Source: Orthonyx spaldingii (Eukaryota > Chordata > Aves > Passeriformes > Orthonychidae). Taken from it: DNA of 64,000 nt. Below the pieces are notes generated by a model that was given only the letters and a program-made list of their open reading frames with translations, was not told the DNA's origin and searched no databases. The translations under genes and the position numbers were made by a program. Position 1 is the stretch's first letter. Each line of letters begins with the position of its first letter. Shown here one piece after another: positions 1-11,375 of the stretch. Where the stretch lies: contig VZTJ01000255.1 of assembly GCA_013397795.1 (NCBI GenBank), forward strand, positions 1,039,105 through 1,103,104, written 5' to 3'.

Positions 1-720
1 ATTGGCTGCTATAGTTGTCAAGCCACTTTTCAAGATACTTGAAAAGCCATGGCAGTCTAGTGAAGTCCCAGGCAACTGGAGCTGGGGAAATATTGTACTC
101 ATCTTAAAAAAGGGTGACCCTGGGAACTACTGTCCTGTCAGCCTCACTTCTGTGCCTGGGAAGATCATGGAACAGATCCTCCTAGAAGCCAAGGCACATG
201 GAGGACAGGGAGGTGATTTGAGACAGTCAGCATGGCTTCACCAAGGACAAATCCTGCCTGACCAACCCAGTCGCCTTCTATGATGGAGTGACTGCATCAG
301 TGGACAAGGGAATGGACTTCTGTAAAGCCTCTGACATGATCCTCAACAAGATCCTTCTGTCTAAAGTGGAGAGAGATGGATTTATGAGTGAATTGTTAGA
401 CAAGAAAGTGGTTGGACTGTCACATCCAGAGGGTAGTGGTCAATGACTCAGAGTCCCAATGGACATCAGTGATGAGTAATATCCCTCCAGGGTCCATACT
501 TGGACCAGTGTTATTTAATATCTTCATTAATGACAGAGATGAAGGCATCAAGTGCAGCCTCACAAATTTGGTGATGGCACCAAGGTGAATGGTGTGGTTG
601 ACACAGCTGGCAAGGAGTGGGCCCAAAGGAATATCATGAAGTTTTACATGACCGAGAGTAAGGTGCTGCACCTGGGTTGGAGCAAGCCCTGATATCAACA
701 CAGGCTGGGGGATGAACAGA
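1..720 (+). mobile_element. CR1 LINE fragment, reverse transcriptase part of ORF2, decayed
   Basis: This is a remnant of a CR1 non-LTR retrotransposon, cut by the left edge of the window. The frame starting at base 2 reads the typical CR1 palm-domain phrases PGNYCPVSLTSVPGKIMEQ and ILLEA. The match then shifts frame near 195 and continues as SQHGFTKDKSCLTN and FYDGVTASVDK. A TGA at 219-221 sits where the family usually has CGA, a CpG-type change. Further on, PGSILGPVLFNIFIND is readable, and the catalytic box that is normally FADDTK reads FGDGTK at 567-584. Homology ends near 'KVLHLG' plus a short tail. With a frameshift, stops and altered catalytic aspartate it cannot code for an active enzyme. 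The family call is confident; the right boundary is approximate. Confidence 0.9.
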
Positions 721-1329
721 AGACAGAAGCAAGAGAGATGTTTATAATTACAGCACACCAAAGAAAGGAGTTTTCACTTGAGTTACCTTCTCTTTGATAT
801 TTTCTCCGTAGACAAGTTGCTGTCCTTGGACTAGTTCCATGATCTGTCTAAAAGTTTCTACATTATGGAAATTAAGCAATCCTGTGCTAGTTAGATGCTG
901 AAATTGAAGTAGCTCTCTGTAGTATGTCTTCTAATTTATTACAGTACTTTTACAAATTATGTTCTGCATAAACTATTTGTTATAAAGTCTGAAAATGTGC
1001 CTGTAGTTGTATTTTATTGGGGGACTTTTATCTGATTTGGAAATAGCATAGAAAGAATTTGAAGGTGTGTAAGTATGAGTCTAAGAACCACAAATTAGAA
1101 ATTGGTAGGTTTTTATAAGAACAAAACACATTAAGAAAGACAATTCCAAATATAGAGGATAAATAGTAATGAATAACATTAAAGTTAAATTTTAAAACTT
1201 TTTCTCCATCTGCTAAATGAATATTTACATGATTATAAAAACTAATGTTAAAAAAAAAATTTCTGACCGCTGGTATCATAAATATAAAGCACAATTAAAG
1301 GTAAGTAGAATATATGTAATATAGCTGAC
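721..1329. other. AT-rich unique sequence, no gene seen
   Basis: No recognisable element or coding exon was seen here. The stretch is AT-rich with short A runs around 1251-1260. An 88-codon minus-strand open frame is present but has low-complexity, Phe/Asn-rich composition and no family signature. Confidence 0.5.
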
Positions 1330-1399
1330 TTTGACAAGAACCTTTTAAAAGTGGTTCCAAACACATGGAACATGTCCATCTAGGATAGTCAGGGTAGCA

Positions 1400-1830
1400 G
1401 AATATATAAGTTTAAGAAAGTTAGAGACAACATTCAAGCTGCACAATGTTACCTTTTATATGTATTATAGATGTGATATTGCTATTCTTGAAAAGGTGGC
1501 AAGGTTGAAAGCATAAGTTCTAAGGACAAGCTGAGCATCTCAATCTATGAAGTCTAGAAAGAAAAATCACTTAAGAGGTGATTTAATTGAAGTATTTAAA
1601 ATTTTAAATGGAACAGATAATGTCAACATGAGCTGCTATTTTCAGACCAGCACAAGAAGATAGGACAAGAGGAACATAAATGGAAATTAAAGGAGAACAA
1701 ATTCAGAACAGATACAAATACTCCTCCATGATAAGAATAATAAACATGCAAAAAATTGGCATGGCCAGCAAGGATTTGAGGCAAAAAAATCAGTGTTTTT
1801 CTGATGGGATGTGCAGTGTCTGTTCTTCAG
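1400..1830 (+). mobile_element. Ancient CR1-type LINE relic, C-terminal ORF2 region
   Basis: A translated stretch at 1571-1612 reads LRGDLIEVFKILNG. This matches the C-terminal phrase of CR1/L3-type ORF2, 'LEKRRLRGDLIEVFKIL'. Downstream bases to about 1730 still give an arginine-rich segment resembling the RNRGHxxKL part of the family. The copy is far more diverged than the other CR1 pieces here, so it probably belongs to an older amniote CR1 subfamily. Many indels are present and both ends are guesses. It is non-functional. Confidence 0.65.
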
Positions 1831-3634
1831 TCAAGTAGTATAGGCAAGTGCTGGTGAATAAAATCACTCTGCTCCTCTTTTTTCCATCTCATTTAAATTA
1901 AATCCAACTTGAAAATAGTTTTAGAGTTCACAAGGCTTTCATTGCTCTTATTTACATCAAAATAATTTTTAGAGGTGAGACTTATGAGGTTGCAAGCTTG
2001 CTGAAAGCTAAAAGCAAACCATGCAGAGAATGGCGTGGAAAATATTCTTTTTCATTCAGTTCTTCAAATTCTATCTTGAATCTTTGTTATGCTTTTCTCA
2101 GAAAGCACTTTGGAACCAAATCAAGCAAAATTATATATAGATCTATACAATAACTAGCATGTGAGTCTTTAGGACAGATTTTTTTTCTCTTGAGTGGCTA
2201 TAAAAGTGAATGTATTTCATACATTGCACATTTTTTTAAGAGGAGGTATTAAAGATTTCTCTGATAAGATAAGCAAAGATTCCAAGGGAATGTTGTGTAT
2301 CTGTACATTCAATGCTGGAAAAAAGTCTCAAGGAAAGACATCAATAGCCTTAATCAGAATAAAGTATGTCCGATCACATGGTAATACATATCATAATAAA
2401 CAAGCAATCTGTGTGCATGAGACTTGCCATGAGATTCTATTTGACAATATAAAATATGTGGTGATATATTCTATGTGTTACTGTTTATCCAAAAGACTGT
2501 CAGCAAGCAAGGAAAGATTTTTACATCCACGCTATTAAAATATTAGCAAGAGTCTAGGATTTTCACTGGGGTGAGCATTGAACAACAAAAGAGTGCCAAG
2601 CTATAACTTAGACACAGAGGGGTCAACTGGAGACATCAGTTCTTCAGAGTGCAAACAAGATGAATACAAGCAGTTGGACAAAGATTAGTGCATGAAGACA
2701 GACTAAATTAGAGACTATTTCTTGAACTTTTAAAAGGCATGGCCATACAATGAAAAATCTGCTGTCCACCCCATGCTTTAAAGGAAATCAGAGTTGTCTG
2801 AGTAGAAAAGACAGAAACGCTTGAGTCAGGAATCTGAAGAACTGCCCAAACAGATGTAAGTAATTATGAACTATGGCATTTATTGAAAAAGGTGACTTCA
2901 CTCCTCCTCTTCCCCTCCCCGCCCCCAATTATTTCAGTATTAATAAATTTGCTATGTTTCTATTTATGTGAATAATTAATTATTGGAGTGAATACTGTCT
3001 TCCTTGCTGTACAGAGATGAGGCAAGCAGTTTTTCTGGAACCTAGATGTAAAGCTTGCTTTGTGGGGGCAGGCAACCTGCTCAGCAGCAGAAAAAGCTGA
3101 ATTGCTACTATTATAAATATTCTTCTGTGAAAATTTCCAAATAAGTAGCTGCAGTATAACAATTTTAAAGGTGAGACTACTGATCCATCTTTTAGGACAG
3201 ATGACTTCACAGAACTCCTGTAAAAAACCCCTCCAAACCACAGTAACTATCAGGCATTATGCATCAAGGGCAGTCATTATTAATTTTAAATTTGTTTAGA
3301 AATGGTAATGTACACTTAGGGTATCAAAACAGCCTTAAGTGTGCCTTTTGATAATGTTACACAATAATCAGGAAGTCAAGCTTAATGGAAGCAATTTCAT
3401 GCTTGCAGTTTCAGATTAAAGTGTTTTCTGCATTCCTCTCCGTCCCCCAAACCTGGAAAGTCTTCTGTGCAATGCCACTGCCTGACAGTGTTAAAACTTT
3501 TATTTGCTTGCTTCATGTACATATCTCAACAACTGGAGATCAGTTCTTTAACATTGCTTATTCATTTTGTAGACTTATAATATCTGCACTGAAAATTGGA
3601 GTGAGGTAAAAGAAAATGTCATCTAACTTGCATG

Positions 3635-3662
3635 TACACACACACAGATGCACACACACACT
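3635..3662. repeat. (CA)n-type microsatellite, interrupted
   Basis: Alternating AC dinucleotides are interrupted once by 'gatg'. The tract is short. Confidence 0.85.
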
Positions 3663-3885
3663 CCCAACTTCATCACTCTTTGGCAGCTGGGGATTGTTCC
3701 AGACCTGGTTGCCCCAGATCACCAAAGACTTAAGGAAGGGGGTCAGTCATCCAAAGTATCTGCAAGCAAAACAGCGAGGGTCGAGGCAGTGACCCAGGAA
3801 TAGGAGGAACTCCTACAATCCCTACCACCATGCAGCTGCAGTGGTCCAGCTCATTCCCTCCCACCTCAGAATGAGCTACATCATT

Positions 3886-3902
3886 CATTTATTTATTTAT
3901 TT
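3886..3902. repeat. (ATTT)4 short tandem repeat
   Basis: Four copies of ATTT in a row are visible. Confidence 0.8.
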
Positions 3903-4399
3903 CACAGCCAGTAGTGGAGCTGTATCACAATGTAACAGCTCAGTAAGAGTTTAGACAAGACCCGTATTGCTCATAGTAATTAAACAGATTTACTTGTAAA
4001 TTCTCAATAAATTAATTCAGTACTTAGGGAGCAAGTGCTATAATATTAGGAAAGATATCATGGGGTTTTTTTCCCTTTAATTCATAACTAAGAGGTTGAA
4101 GTAATAGCTGTAAGGGTTTTTTTCTCTTTAGCTAAGTCAGTAATTCTAGTTCATGCAGGGGGTATTCATTAAAGAGACTGAACTTTGTGTTTGCCCTCCT
4201 TCACTAACATTTATATTTTCTTCAAATAACACAAAGCAACTGGTTGATAAGGGAATGTTTCAGTCATTTTCAATTAGTTGTAAAGTATTTTTTTACAGTA
4301 GTCTGGTTTCTGGTTAACTGACCAACAGAACAATGATGGCTATTTTATACTGCAGAGACAGTGCTGACAGGGGGTATAATGAGAGAAACTGTCTCAGAT

Positions 4400-5075
4400 T
4401 TTCTTATTAACAACTGTAGCCAAAGCCCCTGTTGGCCTCGCTAAATGGGTAATAGCATATTACTCTCTTGGTGGAGGCCTCTAGGAGATTACAGACAAAG
4501 TTGGTTAATTAGTGGGATCTGAAGTGTTACTTCAAATGCTGTCCCAGCTCTGCAGTTTTCCTACAGTTTCTAATTATTTGCCTTTGAATAAGAATACAGG
4601 ACTAGATTTCCCAACCTGATTATTTCATAAAATCTGAATGGATAATCAAGCACTACTTATTTCAATCAAAATACGGTCAAATTGAACTTAACCACAGATG
4701 TATGAATACGGCAGATTTGGTATTGATATTGATTTTCCAGTAAATCATCTTAAGTTCAAATGATCAAAAATCAAGACAGGTCAACATCAAAGAAACAGGA
4801 ATATTGGCATGAAAGCAAGCTCTCTTGATTGGTACAAATTAAAAGATCATTTATTAGTGATTATGCTGTATAATACTGCCAGTGCCAAATGAATGCAATT
4901 AAGATGAAATGGGCCCCTGCAGCTACAGGGGTTAATAAAGACTGAATTCCTAATGATTTTTCCATTAATTATGAAGATGTCCACAAAACAGCTTTAACAA
5001 AGCTATGGCCACCTCCAACAAATCTTTGTAATCTGTATAAAATGCCTCCCTTAATTGACATGTTGTTGGGATAAT
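4400..5075. promoter_or_regulatory. Candidate conserved non-coding element
   Basis: This stretch is free of recognisable repeats. It is dense in homeodomain-type core motifs (TAATTA, TTAATTG, ATTAAT) mixed with G+C-containing words such as GGGCCCCTGCAG. That texture is typical of vertebrate conserved non-coding enhancers. No coding frame is convincing. This is inference from composition only; conservation cannot be seen in a single sequence. Confidence 0.25.
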
Positions 5076-8000
5076 GTAAAGATTTAACAGCTCCGAAATC
5101 ATTATTCGCCAAAGAAGGGTATTCTCTGAAGAATGTGAAACTTGAGATGTGTAAGAAGTGCAATGGTTATAAATGTTTTGAATGGCTTGAAAATTCCATG
5201 TTGTTTCAAGTCTAAAAAGACATACATCCATACTAGAAACATTGCTCCCCTCTGCCTGCAATAAATAAACATTTACCTGCTCTGAGTTCTTACTCTATAG
5301 GTTAGGGAGGCAGAGTATTAATTGGGAGAATAACTGCCAGGGTACTAGACCAGCTGCCTCTACAGACTCTACTAGTATGAGGACAAATTTTGTCTTTTAG
5401 GAACAAAATTTGGCCTTAAAACATAGGAGATAAAGAAGAAAAAATGCCTTACCTTTGAAAACTTGCCTAGATATGCCTGCTTCTCAGGACTCTCACTCTG
5501 GGGTCTCCTTGGTCTGGTGTATGCAAGGCTGGGTATTTCCAAAGAGAAGGAGTCTGACCTTTGTGTGGGAAGGGTAAAGCCAGATGGTGCCTTTCTCTCC
5601 CTTTTTTGTTGCTTATCAACTTAGATCCTTCTCTGATTGCTGCTGAGCAAGCTTGCCAGTCTTTTGGCCATTTCTTGCTTATTCATTGGATTTCCTCAGG
5701 TTTTATAACTGTTTTTTTCATCAGTATCATCATTACCTCTCATCTGTCAGTTAACAAGGAAAAAACCCCTAAAGATCTAAAAATGAGTAGATTGCTTGGA
5801 TGCTCGATTAGGCACCTGTTGCCTCTCAGCATTAAGTTAATTTCCCTCCTAATTATACATGTTTTCCATACCCTCTGTCTCTTGGTTTTCTGTTTTCAAG
5901 ATTGGTTTGAAAGCAGATTTCAAAGCAATCAGAACTGCATGAAGGGAACACTAGAATATTTGCAGTTGGATAATCTCAGGCAAAAGGTAGTTTAGATATA
6001 GAAACTTAAGTCACCAAAAATCTGGCTAGTTTTGCAGACATCATCAAATGGAATGCTTTACATCAAGGGTGGCTGAATGGTCGTGTCTGCTCCCAACAGG
6101 AAGAAATTCTGGCATTACAGTGTGCAGCACTGTGTTATGGAAGCAATCACCTAAAAAGGAATATTGTGAAGGTAAAATTGTCCCAGGGAGAGTAGAAGAA
6201 TGAACTCACTGGATAAAGCCTGCTGAGTCTGTAAGAATAGTGATAAAGTAAAACATTTCAAAATTCTTTGCAGTCCTGCCTAGATAGGAAGTTAAACCAA
6301 GTATTTCATGGGTAGATGTGTAAAAAAGAGAGCAGCTGAAGAAGGTAAAACTTTGTTAATTACTTTGCATGCAGTCAGGATTAAGAGTAATCTCGACAGG
6401 GCCCCAAAATGAATCAAGTATTTCTGCTTTCAATGGGTACATCAGCTACAGATGCAATATAAAGGAAGCAATATAAAATGGTTAATAGGAGTAAGGTTTC
6501 CACATCAGGAAAACTTCAAGAGTAATAATATATTTTGCAATAAAGATATTAATTCTAAATTTTTAAATGAGCAGAAATGGGAAATCCTTAGATTACTGAC
6601 TTTGAGGTAAGATGTGTGTTCAAACTATTCCTTAAATTTCCTTAGTGGGAGACAAGTTACAAACATGTGCTTTTAAAGGATTTGGGGAACACTTGAGGAT
6701 ACAGACTATTTGAGTCTAAGCCAACAAATTGCTTCAAGTTGTAGCAAAGAGGAGAATTAGTGTGGATAAATATGAAGAAGAGTCAATACCAATTTTGTAG
6801 TTGAAAATCACTGCTACAAAAGTTCTTCAAAGAAATCAACAGACACATGGATTAATCTGCATTTATTAAAATGATTAACATGGATTGCAAAAAAAGTTTT
6901 GATAAATCATATTTTAGATGAATTTCCACCTGAAGCTTCCTTTTTCTCTCCTGTCTCTCTAGAGGGAACCTAGATACTTACTTAGGCTGGACAAATGATT
7001 TCTACAATTCTAATCCAAATCTGTAGTATTTCCCATATTGAAAACCTCTGATGACACATTGGAAACTAGACAAACCCACATCACTGAATAGCACATGTGG
7101 TAACACAGGTTATTTTGCAGGTGTCAAGCTTCCAAACATTGCAAAGCAGGACAAACCTCAGTAAGGTTTTTTACCAAGCTGTTATTTACCAATACAGATT
7201 GCACAGCAGAAGCAATTTCTTTTCACCACAAGAAAAAACTACGTGCACTCTAAAAGCCTTAGTTCTGAACAATGTCCTAGCACTCTGAAATAGGTTACCG
7301 TTTAGATGTAAGACCAATTCAAATCAAATTTGAAAAAGAATTGTTGAAAATGAAGATCGACAGAAAAATTTTGAGTGCACAGAAAGCTTGGTACTGGAGC
7401 CCTAAATCTTCACTCTTAATTTGAAATATTTTGATCACCTCAGATTAAAATGCATAAACATTAAAAGTGATATAAAGAGACAGGAATTGCTACAGATGAT
7501 ACCTCTAAATCCTATGTCTCTAAAAAAGCTGGAGCAAATTCAAAATATGTGTTTTACCTGTTGTCCATAAGGACTGTCTATTTGAAATTGTTTAGGAAGA
7601 AAAAGTCTGGGGATGCTCAAGAAAAAAAAAAAGCAGGAGCAGTTTAAATAGCAGGGTGAGATGTGCAATATTTAATAAAGGAAGAAACAAAAGACTTAAT
7701 GTTGACAGGAGTATTGGAGACTGAGGATCTGGGAACACTGACTGCAGCTGCTCACAGTTACCTCTGTGACTTGGAGTCCAGGTGCAAAGACAGAAAGACT
7801 GACCGCTTTCTTTGAATACCCATTTCTCCGTGTGCTTTTGGTTCATTATTGTATCTTTGGGATTGTTGTTGAATCATTAAAATGTGCTCCTTCTACTTAC
7901 TTGCACATCCTTGTTTCCTAAATCTTCCTGATCCATATGCACTAATCTTTCTTATTTTACTTCTTTGTTATGGAACAGTTCTTTGCTTAAATACCTTTTC

Positions 8001-11000
8001 CTGTAGCCTTCAGCTTAGTCCCATTTTTTCCCACTGTTTTGGTGATCCTGTGGCATTTCCATTTCAAGAGCTATAGTTCCTCACAGTTCCTGATATCAGT
8101 TCAGCTTTTCGATTTCTCTGAATTCTCTCTAGCTCAACTGCTATATCTCATCTAAATCCCTAATCTTCACTAATTGGACTAATGATCACTAATTATATGT
8201 ACTGTGCAAGTGCATTGGAATTTCCTTGACATGAGTTGCGGGGATATGTTTTGGAAAAAAACAAAGTGTTGCATGTGTATAAAAGTTACAAGTGAATATC
8301 ACTGGTCTCATCCTACAGGGTATCCCTACAAGAGTTAGTACTAAACAAAAAACAAACAGCTCTGATATAAATAATCTATTTAAGTGTGAAATTGGATTTT
8401 CAACATAAAGATCAAATTCATTGACTTCAGCGATGTTACATGAGGGATGAATTTGCCTTTTAGTCATTTTATTGCATCTGCAAACTCATACCTCATGCCT
8501 TATCTTTGTCTGATCTGCTATCAAATACTTATTCATACAGCAAATAACTTATTTGACTCTTTAGCAAAAAGGCACCAAATTCAAATGATATTTGCTACAC
8601 CAGTAAATATGAAAAGGCTGCCAAATATGTGTGCATAAAACCCCATAATCTTACTTAGATTTCCAACTATGCAGGAGATGTTAGGAAGAATATTATAGAG
8701 GAACTGCAGCTGATTTTGATCTCTGTGGTATAAATCAGAAATAGCTCTTTGGTAGTCAATAAAATTACACTGTAAAATCAGAATAAGTGTTCATTTTTCT
8801 TTTTAAAAATGTTTCAGCACTATTGCATCAACAAACATCTTAGAAGTAGCAGAATATTCAGATTTCATTACGATACTTTTCCTGCAAAATTACAAGATAA
8901 ACTTTTTCCTGTACTAATTTAATTCTTGGTTATTATAGGCACTGATTTTTAGAACACAGTGGGGGGCAGTTTTGCATAGGTGACTCACCAGACAGCAAAG
9001 GATTTGGGGAAATAGCAAGCCCGTTATTAAACAAGGAATCTGTACTTTTGTGTGTAGTTGCATATATATGTTAACCTCAGGAATATTTATTTACTTAATT
9101 TTATATAATTTTTTACAAATTATACACATCTCACGCTTGCATTTGTCACAGGGTTAAAATTTGTGGTGATTTTCATCTCCTTGATGTTTTTTCAGCATTT
9201 TGCTAAGGTTTATAATATAGTTGTGAATTATGTTAGGAAATGCTATTTGTTGATGATACAAATAAAAAGACTGAGGAAAGGAAATACGGCCTTAACTTTA
9301 ACATGCATGTTCATAGTTATGCACATTTCAGTCATACAAATCAAAAGTAGATGTGAGTACCTGGCACTGCACTTAAAATGCAGCTGTAAACCATTCTGTA
9401 AACTATTGAAGGGTGTTAGAGTAATGAAAATGAGGATCTGCAGCTGAATATAGCTTCCAGTTTCTGTAGCTCAATGGCTGCTTTTGGTTTCTACCTACTC
9501 CACCTACTGTGGCTATATATTTTCATATATATTATATCCATATATATATTATTTAATCATCAGTTCTACTTTATCTAGTTCCAGGTGATCAATATTCTGT
9601 GATACAGCAGCTTCTACACAGAGAAACAACCAGCCCTAATTGCCTTAGAAAGATCTTACAGATTCACTTCCTCACATCCTCCTTTCCTAAATAAACTTAG
9701 GGACTAAGAATCAATATCAGCATAACGCAGGCTTAAGGATGCTTTGAAATATCCTAGTAACTAAGCTGAAAGTGGATTTCAAGTAGCACCTGCAATGCCT
9801 ACCATCATTATGTAGACCTAAAAATACCCTCATAAATACATAAAGTAATGTCAGGCATTGGTGTTATTTCTGGTTGTGCTACATCTTCAGGCATGGCCAG
9901 CCCAAATTTGCTAGGTATCTCCTGTCTGAGACCTAACCAAAAATAAGGTTGCATTAATGTTCATTGCTTCTTTGCCTTCTGGAATTTGGAGTTGTCATGA
10001 ACAGATCTTCTGACTTGCCTCTTCTTTGTTGTTGCTGTTGCCATTCTTGATATGCTTAGAGCAATATTTGAATTATAAGACCTTTTGCTTCTCATGTTTA
10101 TTTATATATAAAATCTCTTATATCAGCTCTTTATGAGAGCTCTGTTACCTTTCTATTGAATAAAATCTGAGCAGGTGACAACCCCTGATTCTCTTGCTAC
10201 AACTTTGCAATTTCCTAGTGCGTTATAGCACGGCTATCCAGCTTTCTTCTTCAGATAGTGTGTTTCTGTACCTGTAATCTGCTAGGTTAAGGGTATGAGA
10301 GGAAAATTTATTCCTCTATTTACATACATCCATGCAAATTGCTTAAATACATGTATACTAGGTCAGGTAGATCATGTTTAGCAAAACAGAGCTGCTACAG
10401 CACCTGCTTAGCAGTTGTATCTTCCAGTCAGGATGCCTGAGTGAAAAGGGAACAAATATAGGATGATATATGCTATTAACCAACTTTTTAACAACAAATT
10501 TTTCCAGTAGCAATGAGAAAAAGAAATCTGAACTATGGGATCTAGTGTTCTAAGTGTTCCCATTTGCTATGGGACTATCCCAGTTTTCTCCAGGTATTGA
10601 ATTTCTTTGCTTTTTCAAAAAGAAGAAGCCTCTAGGAATCTTTGCTCTTGATTTGATGAGTTGAACGCAAATTTCTTGATCAGAAAACAGAGAAATGTGT
10701 GTAGAGCAGGAGTCACTGTTCAGGATTTCCTGCCTTTTAAAACTCTCGCTTAGAAAACTATTTTCCATTACAGATCCCTTTATTTATTATGGTTTACCTC
10801 TGCGTGACCTTAATCTTGCACAGTACGCAGAAAGAAGCAAAAGCACAGTACCATCTATTACCACTAAGAATAGGTACAATGTATAATCTCTATTACGAAG
10901 GTCATAAAGGTCAACTCTCTTTAGTTTTGGTTCCCTCGAGGGTTTTCACACCTCTAAAACAGTAGCAAAGAGTGGCTGAGTGCAGACTGCAGAGTTGCTA

Positions 11001-11164
11001 TGAAAAGAGTGCAGAATATAAAGAAAATCATGCAGTGAGGAGATTACTAAGGTCCCTGTTTCCTGATGCCAGGCAGAATACATGATGGTGCTACACTCTT
11101 GTTAAGAGGCAGGAGTTAGCTTTTCCTGTTCTCCTTTCCCTTCTTTTTATCAAGACCTGCATGG
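5076..11164. other. Unique AT-rich DNA, no gene seen
   Basis: No gene, exon or large element was recognised. The largest open frame (5561-5995, plus strand, 144 codons) is hydrophobic and Ser/Leu/Ile-rich, with no domain I know and no promoter or splice context I could defend. Low-complexity AT sequence lies at 9.51-9.55 kb and an A12 run near 7.62 kb. Confidence 0.5.
9513..9554. repeat. (TA)n-rich low-complexity tract
   Basis: Imperfect TATA/CATA alternation is visible across about 40 bases. Confidence 0.7.
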
Positions 11165-11360
11165 TGAGAGGACAAGATATAATGGTTTGAATCTGAAAGA
11201 GAGCAGGTTTAGATTAGTCATAAGGAAAACAGTTTTTTACAATGAGGGTGGTGAGGCACTGACACAGGTTGTCCAGAAAGTTTTGGATGCTCCATAATTG
11301 GAAATGTTCAAGGCAAGGTTGGATGGGGCTTTGAGCAACCTGGAAGAGTGAAGGAATTTC
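11165..11360 (+). mobile_element. CR1 LINE 3' fragment, 5'-truncated
   Basis: The sequence follows the avian CR1 3' coding end. It runs from a 'GGACAAG..AATGGTTT' start, through an 'AGATTAG..ATAAGGAAAA' segment and 'GAGGGTGGTGAGGCACTG', to 'TTGGATGGGGCTTTGAGCAACCTGG'. Only about 190 bases remain. The final 3' UTR and the 8-bp terminal repeat are missing, so this copy is truncated at both ends or has decayed at its 3' end. Confidence 0.88.
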
Positions 11361-11375
11361 CCAACAGGGAATCCA

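Larger units (their letters stand above)
1831..4399. other. Unique AT-rich DNA, no gene seen
   Basis: No exon or large repeat was recognised. The stretch holds a CA-rich microsatellite near 3.64 kb, a short (ATTT)n at 3.89 kb, and a block at 3661-3880 with more G+C than its neighbours that I cannot assign. Open frames of 60-115 codons (for example 2194-2538 on the plus strand) show no family motif. Confidence 0.5.

Noticed and set aside
5561..5995. 144-codon plus-strand open frame, hydrophobic
   Set aside because: The composition follows T-rich DNA, and no membrane-protein family motif is seen.
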